NCBI RefSeq assembly: GCF_023898315.1
Contig: NC_064621.1
Location: 532,539,383 to 532,603,382 of the forward strand
Direction of reading: 5' to 3'
Source of the DNA: Schistocerca nitens
Lineage: Eukaryota; Arthropoda; Insecta; Orthoptera; Acrididae
DNA length: 64,000 nucleotides
In this document: one piece after another, positions 21,816 through 34,549 of the stretch
Layout of the letters: each line of letters begins with the position of its first letter
Position numbering within the stretch: position 1 is the stretch's first letter
Made by a program: the position numbers and the translations under genes
Notes under the pieces: model-generated
Database searches by the model: none
Told to the model about the DNA's origin: nothing
What the model saw: the letters and a program-made list of their open reading frames with translations, nothing else

Positions 21816-22935
21816 GTTTGTGAATTGTCCGATATAGTTGCGGTGGCGGGAGTGATAAGGGGTACAATCCCTTTCTGGGTCGAGGATTGGGTGCACAAGA
21901 GGCCAATAAACCCTGAAAATTGAGAGGGGTCTCCTCCCATGTTGTTGCAAAAACATTTGACTGCTTCATAGAGCGCCAACAATTCCCCGTCATAGGTGGA
22001 CCATTTGCATTGCAGTGCTGAGTTTCTGTGAGAAGAACCAGAGTAGTTGTTGCTGACTGGCTATCCTGTGCTGTAAAACCACACCAATGGCAATTTTTTT
22101 GCATCTTGTGTAATAGACAAAAAGGTGCCAAACATATGGGGTGTGCCAAGATTACAGCTTAGTATAGGCAATCTTTTATTTTATCAAATGAGTGTTGTAT
22201 CTGATTGGTCCACTGCAGTGCTTACTTACCACGAACACTCTTCCCGGTTAAAACATTTGTTAATGGTGCTTGGATTGAGACTGCTTTTGTTCTGTGGTGA
22301 CATTAGAAGTCTGTCATGTCCAAAAATGACAGTCATGGAAAGTTGTCAGTCTGGGTACCTGCTCGATAAGGTCTGTGTCTTCTTGTGTTGGTCTAATATC
22401 TGCCCATGTCACCAAGTGACCTAGAAACGTTAGGTGTTGTCTGTGTAGTTGGCACTTTTCTTCATTGAAAACTATTCTGAATTGCTCCAAAGCCTTGAAG
22501 ATTTGCTGGAAGTGAACTTCGCTTCAGAAGAAGATGAGGATATGAGGACGTCTCCAAATAGGGAAAGCAGATAGGAAACTTAACAGGGAATTCTGTCAGT
22601 GAAACATTACAATGTCCGGGCAGCATTCTTCAGCTCAAATGTCATGAAAAGAAATTGCTACAGCTCAAATTGCTTGATAATAGCTGTTTTAGATGTGCCC
22701 TTTGGGGCCATAGGAGTTCATAAGAGTGCCTTCTGACAGTCAAGAACACTGAAAACTGATTAACTGGCTACTGTGTTGGCATAATGCTGAATGTCGGGTA
22801 TTGGGTATCTATCTGGGATTGTGTAAGAAGAATTCAGAGCCTGGTTATTCCTGCATAACCTGTAAGGGCCTCACCACTCTTTGGTGAGTTTGTGCTTGGC
22901 TACCATGAGGCCACAGCCTTTGCAGCACATCTTTC
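21816..22935 (-). pseudogene. Ty3/gypsy-type pol fragment (RT and RNase H)
   Basis: On the minus strand, RT-like DRYPIPDIQHYANTVA appears near 22800. A piece matching the strand around KCQL...LTFLGHLV lies near 22440. RNase H-like YDGELLALYEAVKCF lies near 21990. The spacing and order (RT then RNase H) fit an LTR retrotransposon pol. Many frameshifts and stops; no LTRs, protease or integrase visible. Family-level placement is uncertain. Confidence 0.65.
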
Positions 22936-23432
22936 CTTTCTGTGCTGTATATCTATCCTCCTGTTCCTCATCCATTGGGGAACATGTCTTGAATTTTTTC
23001 AGGAACACGTGTTGCGGTGTCAGTAGCCCAGCATGGGAACAGTCTCTCACCTATTTTTTCTTTCTTTATTCATTCCTCATCTTCTCCCTTTCCTGCACTC
23101 CGGCGTTTGATTTTTCTCTGTTTTTTCTTCCTCCACGTGCACTCCTGAAAGCCAGCTTATACATTTGTTGCTTAACAGGTGATTGTGTAATGTGTTATTC
23201 CCAGCCCTTGGTTGACAGACAAGGTTCGCACTTACCCTCTGGTAGAGCCCGGGCCCAGGGAGGGGTGATTGCACGAGCTGTTACCTTCCCAGTTTTTAGT
23301 TGGTCCCTCTATCAGAAGTTCAGGAGGTGTGAACAATCACCTAAGCCTGGTGCGCCCCCCTCCGAGGGAGGCTCCCAGTTCGAAGGAGCACACCATCGGA
23401 GACACTGACAATCATGGGGGACTTTTTTTGCA

Positions 23433-23923
23433 ATGAGCCAATCACCATCTCAGTCTGTGTCTACCAAACATAAACAGAATGAGGCTAAAGATCCAAAGAC
23501 TCTCCCAGCTGCATCTCAGTTCCTTATGAAAACATGTACCAAAGTGGGTCAGTACTCTGCTATAATTAATCCATTTATTATGCAGAAAGGTGTTGATGCA
23601 GTTTCAGTGCCCACATGCACTCTTTCTCTCACATTTGATCATGTAGAGCTTCCATTGAAGTTCAAAGCAGTCTATGAAGTTATTACCAGTGTCAACGTTA
23701 CAACCACACTCGCATGTCCTGTCAAAACACGGCCAAATGTGTTACTTGTGGTAGGGATGCTCACAAGGGCAATTGCCCGTCTCCTTATCCCTGCAGTACC
23801 AATTGTAATGATGACCATGCCACGTCCTTCTGTGAATATCCTGTGTATCTTGAAGAGCAGGCTATCCAAATGAAGGAGAAAGTACCTTACATTTGTTGGC
23901 TAATTGGAACTGCGGAATCTTAG
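23433..23923 (+). pseudogene. LINE ORF1 (gag-like) remnant with zinc knuckles
   Basis: Opens in one frame with SQSPSQSVSTKHKQNE and QFLMKTCTKVGQYSAIINPF. It then needs a frame change to read CVTCGRDAHKGNC and CSTNCNDDHATSFC, two CCHC-type knuckles as found in ORF1 of I/Jockey-group LINEs. Such proteins coat the element RNA. The shift near 23710 destroys the product. Confidence 0.68.
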
Positions 23924-24739
23924 CATCTGGCACTTCCAGTACCATCCTTGCTATGCCTTGCTCCACAGAAGACATGGCCACACAGTCTTGCAACCTCCAA
24001 TTCACTACTGCAGTTGTCAAATCGCCTGGTATGATGGTAGCTTCCCAATTGCATTCTCCTCCAGCTGTGCAGCAAGACACCAAATCTTTGCCTCCGGCAG
24101 CGAAATCACCTGCTACAAAACCATGGATGCCCCTCTGTCCTTACAGCTGATGGACACTGACTCGGCATAATGACCAATTCTGGCCTGCTCAGTGTCCATC
24201 CGGCCTCTTGTAATACTCTCTTTCAGTGGAATCGTAATGATTACAATCATCATCTTCCGGAATTTCTGTCTCCTCTTTTTCTCTACTTTGTTGCTTGTGC
24301 TACATTTCAGGAATCTTGTTTTGTGGATATTCATTCACTTCTTTCAGTTTCCAGAACCTTGTTAGTCTTTTGTGAGCCTCTCGCAGTGTCTACATTGCTT
24401 TGCATGGCTGCTGTTAGTTCCTCAGTTCCTCTTCACACTGCACTGGGAGTGGCTGCCATTCGGATCCATTTAGACTGCCTCATACACGTCCTGCACCCCT
24501 TCAACAGATCCCTTCCCCTTCCTTCTCTTTGCGAATTTTAACACCCATAACCCTCTGTGGGGTGGTACTGTAGCCACTGATCAGGGCAGGATTATTGAAG
24601 ACCTGCTGACAGGTCGTAATCTCTGCCTTCTCAACACTGGAGCCCCCGCACGCACTTTAGTGCAGCACACAGCACTTTCTTGGCCATTGATCTCTCTTTC
24701 TGTAGCCCTTGATTCCTTCCCTCTGTTCAGTGGGGAGTT

Positions 24740-25047
24740 CATGGTGATTTGTGCAACAGCGATCATTTTTCGATCGTCCTATCTTCTCTCAACCATCCCT
24801 TGCCTGGAAGCCCTCCCAGATGGGCCTTTGCTAATGCGGATTGGGATGCCCTTTCCCCAACCTCCATCCCAACCTTTCCACTACACGATGGCCTTGATGA
24901 GTCTGCCTCTCAAAAGGACTCCGTCGTCCTTTGCCAGACATATGTGGCTGAGCCGAAGTCATCTCCTCCATTGCAAGGATCTGCCCCACTTTCATTGTGG
25001 TGCCCATTTGACTGTGGTCCACATTTTGCTGGACTAGCAATTCCTAA
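24740..25047 (+). pseudogene. LINE endonuclease end fused to C-terminal Cys/His block by deletion
   Basis: Reads DLCNSDHFSIVLSSL (the DHF/DHxP end of a LINE endonuclease), then WAFANADWDAL. It passes quickly into QKDSVVLCQTYV and, in another frame, LHCKDLPHFHCGAHLTVVHI, the final LINE ORF2 block. About 2 kb of RT and RNase H should lie between. Confidence 0.6.
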
Positions 25048-25050
25048 TGC

Positions 25051-25092
<42 letters not shown>
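25048..25092. repeat. compound trinucleotide repeat (TGC then TGA)
   Basis: About eight TGC units pass directly into about seven TGA units. It may be the expanded tail of the preceding LINE. Confidence 0.9.
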
Positions 25093-25544
25093 ATTTAAGA
25101 AGACTAAACATCTAAGGCCATTAGTCTCCTATTCATCGCTCAGGACGGAATCAGCATACCCCATCTTTCTGCACACTGGCCCTTGTTGCCAATCTACTGG
25201 GCTGATTTGATCTGGGGCCGGCACAGTTTCTCATCCTGGAAGTGGGCACTTTAACACACATGTCAATAATTAATACTAACTGCACTGCAGACAATTTGGG
25301 TCAATATGACCAACTATATCATAACCTCACAAAGCTCCAGCTGCTATCATTAAAAGATTTTAAAATAAAAAAATGATCTTGTTGATTAGTGAGGCGTCAA
25401 AGCATTTAAGTAATGCTCTGGTAACTAAATTTCTGTCTGTACAAAATAATAATTATTATTATTAATTTTTTTAAGAGAAAGATCCATTTCCATTGCTTGG
25501 ATTTAAGGAGAGGGAGGAGGTTGGGAATGAGGGGGAGTGGGGGT

Positions 25545-25599
<55 letters not shown>

Positions 25600-27158
25600 G
25601 GAGCTGTAAAATGTCAACTAAGATCGTTATGATGGAAGTGTGTATTTTAGGCAAGTCAACAAAACTACACACCAAAAAGGGTATAATGCTTGAAACACAA
25701 GGAAAGAAAATGCCAAGGTCTACCAAAGGTCAGTAATGCCTAGACAGAGAAACAAGGAAGAGGAGGGAATGGAAGAAAGGCAGGCGAATAAACTGTAAAA
25801 CAAGGTCAACCCCTGAAGCATTTGCGCTAACACCACGGGTAGCAAGTCAGGGATGTAAAGAGTCCATCACAGGATACCCTACTGGTTCTGTCGCTAGCCA
25901 TGGTTACCTGCAAAGCTTAATAAATATTGAAAAGAACATGTGAGAGTAGTGCAGCAGAATTCCAGTATCCTCAGCACGGCTTAAGTGCCGCACAGATCAC
26001 CCGTGGGTGCTAGTACACATTCATTAACAGAAGGCGAATAGCACAAAAAAATTAATTTTAATGTGTCTCATTGGGAAAATTTAGGTTTCCAGCATTAACA
26101 AGTATACAAATGTTGCATTTTAACAAAAATATACCACCCTAAGAAATATCATTCATATCCAGGACAGTAAAATAAAACCTTTGTCAATGGTCAATATTGG
26201 ACATGTCAAAAATTTGAGAAATATCAAACCTTGGCACTGATGCACTTTTATCATCTTTAAATGTAGGTTTGTTATTTGCACTGTTATTTCTAAGAATTGT
26301 CACTTCTTGTCCATCAATGTCTGCTGTTAAAATTTTTTCTGTGAAGTACTACTGGCATGTTGGTTCCAAATTTAACAACAAAGGAACCCACATGAATATC
26401 TTTAGTAACCCGTCTGCCCATCAGCTTCATCATTTAAAGTGTGCTCGGGAATGACTCTTGCAATTTTCCCTGAAACAAAATTAAACACAACTCTATTTTT
26501 GGTGATAGAATGGTCTTTACAAATTACTAGCGACTTGCATGAGTAGCACTAAGTACCCATGGCTGGACAGCTTGACTGGCATATTGATAATTTTGTATAT
26601 AGAGCACTGCATAGAGTTATGATTAAAATCAGGAGAACGGTGTTAGGTGACTGAATATTATGGCTATCAGATAAATTATACTATTTAAGCACTGCACACG
26701 AGAAAGTTAACAGAAGGCACTCTCTGTTCCACATTTAATTGGTGGTTGGAGTGACATCTTGTGGTAGTGATGGGAGTTGCGAGGTAATGTGCTGTGCTGA
26801 CTGCCCAACTGCAGTGCGAGCCGTGGCCTCTTACCAGCCACCCGACTCCAGTGTGACTTCATTTTCTGTGTGATTGTTTCTTGCAATTGCCTCCACAACC
26901 TATAAACATTGACTTTATACCAAAAAATCCTTTCTTATCAGCTTTATATCTCCTACATCCCTTATTGTAGGTCATTTAGGGAGTTGGCAGTAGCTTGTGC
27001 TGGCCTCTCAGTACCAGCAACTTGCACCTCGCACACGCAAGCAAGCATAGCTCATGCACACATGCCTGCCAACTCCTGCATCTCGGGCCAAATTGCCAAT
27101 ACATTGCTGTAAGAAAGATAGATAGATTATGTAGGGGGATAGGGCAGTCAAAAATGTT
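25093..27158. other. unassigned sequence with a GA microsatellite
   Basis: Apart from the GA run at 25548-25596 I can name nothing in these 2 kb. Open frames over the GA run are artefacts of the repeat. Confidence 0.4.
25548..25596. repeat. GA dinucleotide microsatellite
   Basis: About 24 GA units, preceded by a G-rich stretch (25531-25547). Confidence 0.95.
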
Positions 27159-27191
27159 GTGTGTGTGTGTGGTGTGTGGTGTGTGGTGTGT

Positions 27192-27226
<35 letters not shown>
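27159..27226. repeat. GT microsatellite with TGTGTGG units
   Basis: A GT run is interrupted by four TGTGTGG units (27169-27200) and then continues as pure GT. Confidence 0.92.
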
Positions 27227-27227
<1 letters not shown>

Positions 27228-27790
27228 ATTGCATGGATATCATGAATAGCTGTGTCAGTAAAGCATTAAGTTGTCAGCTTAGGGATCCTTAGGACAAAAT
27301 GTCATGACAAGTGATTTCCTCTCTTTTTATGACAACCTGATAAGGGACATTACATTAGCAGCCTGATATTTTCCACCCAAAACCACACACTATACCATAC
27401 ATCTCTGTAAATAATTTTCCCATGAGCTTATACCACAACATATTAGGCTAGTATTATATATAATGTTATCACTTTGAACTCACTATGTGTATTCCATTTA
27501 TGAAGAAATATTCAGAAAAAACATACAATTTAATAAATATCAAAACTTACTTCAGATACAAAAAATCTGAATTTCTCTCTTTTCTGAATATCTTTTTTCT
27601 AGTATGTTGGAATTGCAACATTAACTTCAGTAAAAGTGGGGAACAGTAATCCACTTTCAGTGTTTTTCAACTCATTGCACAAGTTGTAATGAAATAAATC
27701 AAAGGTTAAAGCAATGGAAAATCCAGGTAGGAATATCAACAGTGTGAGGAAAAGATAGGTTGCTACCTAAAGATAACACATTAAGTTGCA

Positions 27791-28058
27791 GACAGGCACA
27801 GTTAAAAGACACTTACACAGTAACTTTCAGCCACAGCCTTCATCAGAAAAAGAAAGAGGAACACATTCATTCTCACAGGCAAGCTCACCTCATGCACACA
27901 AGACCATCAACTCGCACAGCTCAGATCAGAATGCAGCGTTCTTGTCCAAGCTGCCAGAGTTGGTGGTCTTGCTTGTGAGAATGAACGGTGTGTGTTTATT
28001 TTTGTGACAAAGACATAGCTGAAAGCAAATGTGTAAGTGTCTTTTAATTATGCCTTTT
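27791..28058. repeat. foldback repeat with two sets of nested inverted arms
   Basis: Outer arms 27791-27840 and 28009-28058 share TTAAAAGACACTTACACA in opposite orientation and continue into CTTTCAGC. Inner arms near 27863-27885 and 27969-27993 share TTCATTCTCACA. The whole 268 bp could fold into one long imperfect hairpin. It resembles terminal repeats of orthopteran Penelope-like elements that I recall, but this is inference. Confidence 0.6.
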
Positions 28059-28288
28059 GGTAACTTGATATGTCATGTTTACAGTAAGTACCAGTCTATC
28101 TTTTCCACATATTGCACAATTTTCCCTACTATTTCATACTTATGACGCACAGCTGTATTGAAAATGTCTGTAGTATTTTTTTTTTAAATAATGCAGACTT
28201 ATTTGTTTTGCTGTGAGGGACTGGGACAATCAAACAAACATTTGTTGATAGCATTAAAAGGCATTTTTGCATTACACCATAACAGTTA

Positions 28289-28292
28289 CATT
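28289..28292 (+). repeat. 4-bp target duplication of LTR element, left copy
   Basis: CATT, repeated at 32338-32341 directly after the element. Confidence 0.6.
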
Positions 28293-28832
28293 TGAAACGT
28301 CCCCTTTGAACAATTTTACAGGACTGTGCTTAAACTGACACACAATATTTTTAGCGCAACGCAATCTGACTTTCAAAAATCCCTACAAAAGAATGGCCCT
28401 GACTAACATTAACCTATACCTTTCACAAATCACTTACCTCACAAAAATCTTGGTTACTCGAGCTACTGCAATAAAGCGAGCGCCACTACTGCCAGCTAAA
28501 TAAAAGATTCAAACTACTGAAGGCATAGTTAGCAAATGAAAGATTTTGATAGAGAACAACCAATGTATTTACCTCAATAGTCATAATATATATAGCAGTT
28601 CATGACAAATTTCAAAACTCCATCTCTCTCCCCACATCCACCACTGCTGGCGGCTCACCTCCAACTGCGCAACGCTACGCGCTGTTCACATCCAGCTGCC
28701 GCTGCCCAACACTACAATGGCAGACAACAATGTAAACTAGCCACAGACTGCACACAGCACAGCCAGTGATTTTTTTTTATACAGAGCGCTACGTGGCGTT
28801 ACTAATAAGAAAACATAAACAGCCTACTTACA
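28293..28832. repeat. long terminal repeat (complete)
   Basis: 540 bp, TG...CA ends, with a GC-richer stretch (28640-28720) and TATATATA at about 28588-28598. Its last 27 bp are identical with the right end of the element. Confidence 0.75.
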
Positions 28833-31800
28833 TAGCCCCCATGCTCCCCACAAAAAATTTTACAAATTGTTTTGGGCAGTGCCCAATAATGATTTGATAA
28901 AATTTTTCATAATTACAATAACAAAGATATCAAATGCACACACCTATTGAGACAATGTTGGTCAAAAGCTAAAATTTTCTCACAGTCCGTAAAGACAGTC
29001 CTGATCGTTCATCATAACAGTAATTACAGTTTTTTTTTTTTTTCACAAAGTCTCATTAGTAAAAGAAAATGCACATGGAAGTAGTGGATTTCCATGCTGT
29101 CTTGAAGAAGTAGTGTTGTCCTTCCAACGAAAAGACAGTGCTGACTCTTGACATGCAGACAGGTAATGGGCCACAACAGAGCAAACCCACAGCAGAGTCA
29201 TTCGACGTTTTGAAGAATATTGGTAGGTAGGTCATCAAAGAGCAGACCCAGTATAGTCTTGGTAGAGAGTATGGTATTGGTGGGCCACCAGAGGTGCAGA
29301 CCCACTGCAGTCCTTGTAGAAATAATGGTATTGGTGGGCCATCAAAGACGCAGACCCACTGTAGTCCTTGTAGAGACGGCCAGCAGCCATCTGTTGTGAC
29401 TGTGCAGGTGCACAATCACCATTGAAGAGTCTTGTAGATAATATAGCAAGTCTATAACCACCACTTGTGCACTCACAAAGTTTTTTGGAATTGTCCTTAG
29501 AACCAGCAATGCTGTTATCCAGTCCCTTGCTGAATCATTAACACACGTGCAAACACTATCAGTCCCTACTTCTCACATATTGTCCATATACTATGACCAA
29601 CAGAAACGTGTGCAGTGAAATGTAACTTACAAGTTACTTAATTTGATGACCTGGCATCAATTACAATTTTATAACATAAGAATACAATTACAAAGGTACA
29701 AAATACATCATTAAAGAACATAACAATACAGATAAAATTTGTAGTAATACAGGCTTTACAACAGAATAGAAATAAACATACACATCAGTGTTACAGGAAT
29801 TATGACATAAGTACATACATAAAAGATCAGAATAATTATTGAAACATCGACTTCACACATGAGCATTAAAACAAAACAGAATAAATAATGTCTAAGCATC
29901 TTTACAAAGTAAATAACATATTGTAAATGCAAATTATATTTGAGGATAACAGTATTCCTCATCATAGTGAATGTAGCTTAGTACTAGAAAAATTCTACAG
30001 CATAAGTCTTATCAGATAAACACATAAAGACAGGAAGTACACAAATGCACAAGGGTACACAAACACATAGCATAATAATACAAAAGGAAAGTACAGGGTT
30101 TGTTTTACTGCAGTATTTTGCAAACAAAACTTTCTTTACTTCTTGGAGATCTCCCTTCATTCATCATTATTCCCAAAAAGTCCTATCTACACCTCTTTTC
30201 TGTATCTAACCATATTTCTTTCAAAATAATTATGGCTCATTGTACAATACTCATTTTGGCCCAAATCGTTTTCATATAACTTCTCAATGCATTTCTTCCA
30301 ATTCATCGCAACTCATTCTCTTATATAGTCTACCCCCTCTTAAGCTAACTTAAATCTACTGAGCTCAGATGCTAAACTAAAGGACGAGGCAATGCAGCAG
30401 CACAAAACAATTAACACAAACAGCAATGATCAAAAATACAAATGGCGAAGCAAGCAGCATAAATTACAACTAATATAAGGCAATGAGCAGCAAACAAGAA
30501 AAATAAATCAGTAGTAAACTGGCTTAGCAGAGTAACACAAAGTCAAATTCAGTAACACTATGCCTGGCAAACAGCAGCTTATATCTAAACATGACAAAGC
30601 TCAAGCAGACAAAATATTACACTAAAAATGGCCATGTCTAATACCTATGTCACATCTTAACACTAGAGTGATGCATCACGATAACTTACTCTACCAAAAA
30701 AATTACCAAGTAGTTGAAAAGAAAATTATGTATGCAGTTCCTGTGAAGGTAAATGTCTTTTTGTGCTCCCTCATTTTTTGAAAAAAAATTATTATTTACT
30801 CGATCTGTAGACTGAAAATATTTGTATTAGTACATCTATAAAATTTTATTTTAACCAACGCTGAAGTGCAGCTAGAAACTAGATATTAAACAAAATGAGT
30901 TAATAAATACATAAAGCAAGCCATATGGCATTTCTCTCAACTAGCACGACAATAGCCGTGAAATGTTTCTCATCGTTTTATTAGGCATTTTAGTAAATAT
31001 CATAAATTAAGAGCTCCACAGTATAATCATATGTTTTCAAGTTCGACCGTGTCGTTTTTGCGATGCTTTCTACAAAGGAACGTCAATAGCGAGGATAATG
31101 TTTTTCGGGCGGCTGTCGCCCAGCTGGGTGCCCACAACGCATTACGTGCAGGTGGTCACTTAACTTTCTTACCGAAATATTTACGACACCAGTTTCCGCT
31201 ACAGTGACAGTCTCATATAAAAATTTCACAGGTCGAAAATTTACGTTACAAATGTGTAGAAACAAAATCCTATGAATATAACAGTGTCCAAGAAATTTTC
31301 GTCGGCATTGTAATACACTCACACATTTACATACATTTTATAACTCTTAAAGTACGATTCTCGGTTTCCAACATCCTTTTTTCACAAACCAGAGTCCCTA
31401 ACTTCTATTCATTATTCGTATACATATAAACACGTAATCACATTCCTTATATAGCATCAGCTTATTGATCATAAACATACCTCAACAGCATAATACACAT
31501 CGTCGTCGTAAAAATAACATCATAACACCTCAGTCAAATCTCAAAATCGTCGTAGCTTTCTGCAATAATTTCAAAACCTAAAAAAAAAATTCTCTGCTCA
31601 TGTCAGTAGTGTCATTTACCTCAAACTTACTTTAAAAATCATGCTCCCTTACCAAATACATCATTCAAAGCTCTCATAGTATCACAATGGTTCCGAAAAA
31701 ATATGAGCATTTCACAAAGTACAGACAAAATACAATTTCATAAGTGTGAAGTTATCCAACTGTGTAATTGCATAAACATCTGTCACTGATGTAGTAAAAA

Positions 31801-32305
31801 CGTTTGTCTCTCTCAGTTAAATGATCAGATAGCTGTGTAATTTGTGTGTTAGAGAAATATGGTACCGATGTGTAAAGTTGTATAAGCAAATACCATATTA
31901 GCTAGGGCTCCTTGTGCTTGCCAAACACATGGTACACAAAGTAAACGTGTACCCCCCTGAGGATTACTGTAATTACACCCTCAGGTGTTACAGATTACAG
32001 CAACGGAATGAAATGTATCATGGAAAACCTTTGTATCATTGTACTTCAAATATCTTTAAAAAATAAATGTTTTAAGTACAAAATTAATCACTCAAATACG
32101 TGTACTGTAGCGCTAAACTGTGCGTCATGTTGTAAGATAACCTCTGTGGAAGTCTCGTAGTTATCGTCCTCCGAAAGCTAAGTTCTGCAGAAGTCAATGT
32201 ACTTACCTCATGATAAACAAAAGTGAAATGCTTTGTGTATAGATATCTTAGTTATTACGCTTATTGCCGTGATGAAGAAAGTACTGTGCTGTAACGTATT
32301 GTTGT

Positions 32306-32337
32306 GCTACGGAGAAAACATAAACAGCCTACTTACA
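32306..32337. repeat. remnant of the second LTR
   Basis: GCTACGGAGAAAACATAAAC and on to CTTACA matches the end of the left LTR after a gap. Most of this LTR and the adjacent primer-site region have been lost by deletion. Confidence 0.65.
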
Positions 32338-34194
32338 CATTATACATGTTAGTAACAGAACACCTAAAGACTTTATAAAAATAAAAATATGAAAATTAAT
32401 CATAACATACTATAGAAAAATTGTCTTCTTGAAACTGTTTCTGAAGAGCTTGTGTTCATATTAACATATACCTTAATTTTCATTCACAATTAAGAAGAAA
32501 TTGCAGTGCTCCCATGTGGATTTTATACAGAGTATACAACTTTGAACTTTACTGCAACAAATTAATTTCCAAAAACTAAAGATTAAAGAAAATTGAAGAG
32601 TTTAGTTTCACTTCTGTCGGAATGGCTGAATATGATTTGCTTGGTTACAGTTTGCAAGGAACCAAACACATTTTCAAGTAATAATACTTTTAAATATCAT
32701 CTTCTGTCAGGTGCAAGAAACAACATTTGTGGCAATTTCAGTACCAAGGAGTATAAATGTGACTGAAATGAACTTTATATGGCATATAGCAAGACACAAA
32801 TTACAAGGATCGCCAAACTGTGCCCGCACTTACGACAGTGGGATCCTATGCGTTGTTACATGGAACCCAAGAGGGCTATCATATATTCTTGGGAAATCTC
32901 CCTTCTTGCAGTAGGTGTAAAAGGATACAAACCCTCAACAGTGCATTGTGGAATACTATGACAAAGAATTTGCTGGTCAGCCACATACCAAACTTGTTTA
33001 ATTGATGACAAATCAGAAAAAGGGGCAGGCCAGCAGAGCAGTGGAACCTATTGATCTCTGAAGATTATCTCAAGCATTGCAGCGTTTGGTATACAGCTGG
33101 GGAAGAAGGCAGGATAAGTTGGAGAAAGAGAGAACCAGCTGGTCATTTCTCCACTGAAAACTGTGAAAAAGTTGTAATTTAAGTTGATGTATGATACTGT
33201 TGCTGTCAAAGCTGCTCCTGCCTATATCAGACTGGATATTCCAGTGTTAGGACTGGAACAGGATGTGCTGGGTGGATAAACTGTGCTCAGTTTATTAAAA
33301 TACCCATGCATAATAGCTGCAACATTTGAAGACACGTTAATTAGACCTGCAGGCGAATTAAAATATTCTTGCAAGTTTGTTTTCCACAAAATAAAAGTAA
33401 ATTATGAAGAAAATATGTGCTGAAAGGTGACAAATACAGAAATATGAGCCAGGTGTCAACGAGATTTGTCTCAAAAGAGATTATTTCGGTTATCAGGTGG
33501 CTAATGACATCACATTCTTGGCTGCCGTTGCATAGGTCGAAGTAAAGATTTCTGTGGAGGGTTGGCTGTACAAATGGCTATTAACTGTGCTACTCTGGCA
33601 GAATTGTTTGCACACATTACTGTATCACTGTAATACTAGAGGTATTGTGGGTGACAGTGAAGTCAGTCAGTCTTCTTTCTTTAAAACTTAAGGAAGAGTC
33701 AACTTCAAATCCCTAACAAGGGTTTACTAAAGTTTTTGACAACTTCTGTGATAGTTTCTTCACCAAGCTTAGTGCCGATTTCCTTCTCGAAGTTAAGTTA
33801 ATGTTTCAGTGACATCAGCATTGGCATTTGTTATAAAGACTAATGTTTCGGCTTTCCTTGTTTTGGAAGCTTTACAGAAATCAGCATTTTTTTGTAGCTT
33901 TTAAAATAACTGGTGATTTTGTCACTCCCTAATTTGATGTGGAACACAATGTTTAGCAGTTCACCAATTCCAAGAACTTGAAATGAGAATGCTTTGCATT
34001 TTGGAGGAAACTGGTGGCCTTGATATGAATAATAAATTGTAAAATTTAGTTTTGGGAACATAAAATAAATTTTCTCCATGACAATGAGTTTTAGATTAAT
34101 TCTACAAAGATTTGATCAGGAGGCTGTGGCTGGTTCTCAGGACTTTAAATATTTACATAGTTTTCTAATATGTTATTAATATGTCAGTATTAAT
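32338..34194. other. unassigned sequence
   Basis: A plus-strand stretch at 32711-33190 reads in short overlapping frames as if it were an old frameshifted gene (for example EYYDKEFAGQPHTKLV), but I cannot name it. The rest shows nothing. Confidence 0.35.
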
Positions 34195-34350
34195 AGTAAG
34201 CTCAGTTTCCAGATGATACGGTTATCTGTAATGACATACTGTCTGAAAGAAACTGCACAGATATTCAATCAGCTTTTGAAAAGATTTCAAAGTATTGCAG
34301 AAATTGGGAACTTGCTTTAAATGTTCAGAAATGTATAACTGTGTACTTAC
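34195..34350 (+). pseudogene. LINE reverse transcriptase fragment (catalytic box region)
   Basis: Reads LSFPDDTVICNDIL then FEKISKYCRNWELALNVQKC. This is the F/YADD box followed by the W...L.LN..KC region of CR1/Jockey-type RTs. The usual Ala of FADD is Pro here. It is a 50-codon relic cut off by the RTE-like copy at 34384. Confidence 0.68.
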
Positions 34351-34549
34351 AAAAATGGAAGAAAATGTTGTTTCTTATGACTACAGTTGTTGTTGTTGGT
34401 GGCGGTGGTGGCAGTCTTCAGTCCAAAGACTTCTGCAGCTCTCCATGCTACTGTATCTTGTGTGAGCCTCTTGATATCTGAATAACTTCTGCAACATACA
34501 TCCTTCTGAATCTGCTTACTGTATTCATCTCTTGATCTTCCTCTATGAT

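Larger units (their letters stand above)
22980..25047 (+). mobile_element. internally deleted LINE with gag-like ORF1 and pieces of ORF2
   Basis: The order on plus is: a 5' region with a C/T-rich segment (23050-23330), ORF1 remnant with zinc knuckles (23433-23923), the end of the endonuclease near 24740-24870, and then directly the last C-terminal Cys/His block (24920-25047). RT and RNase H are missing, so a deletion joined the endonuclease to the C-terminus. The start is approximate because no target duplication was found. Confidence 0.68.
28293..32337. mobile_element. LTR retroelement without coding capacity (LARD-like), one LTR mostly deleted
   Basis: Starts TGAAACGTCCCC and ends GCCTACTTACA, with CATT on both sides. 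A full 540-bp LTR lies at 28293-28832. At the right end only about 32 bp of the same LTR end remain (32306-32337). The 3.5-kb interior is AT-rich and has no gag or pol open frame and no recognisable protease, RT or integrase. The purine-rich sequence next to the left LTR (GGGGAGCATGGGGG on minus) may be a polypurine tract, which would put the element on the minus strand. I recognise it as an abundant orthopteran repeat. Confidence 0.75.

Noticed and set aside
22881-23408. 175-codon open frame as a membrane protein gene
   Set aside because: The hydrophobic appearance comes from C/T-rich 5' sequence of a LINE. It spans the junction with a gypsy relic and has no family motif.
25406-25726. Serine/leucine-rich protein over the GA run
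   Set aside because: The low-complexity translation is produced by the microsatellite; there is no conserved context.
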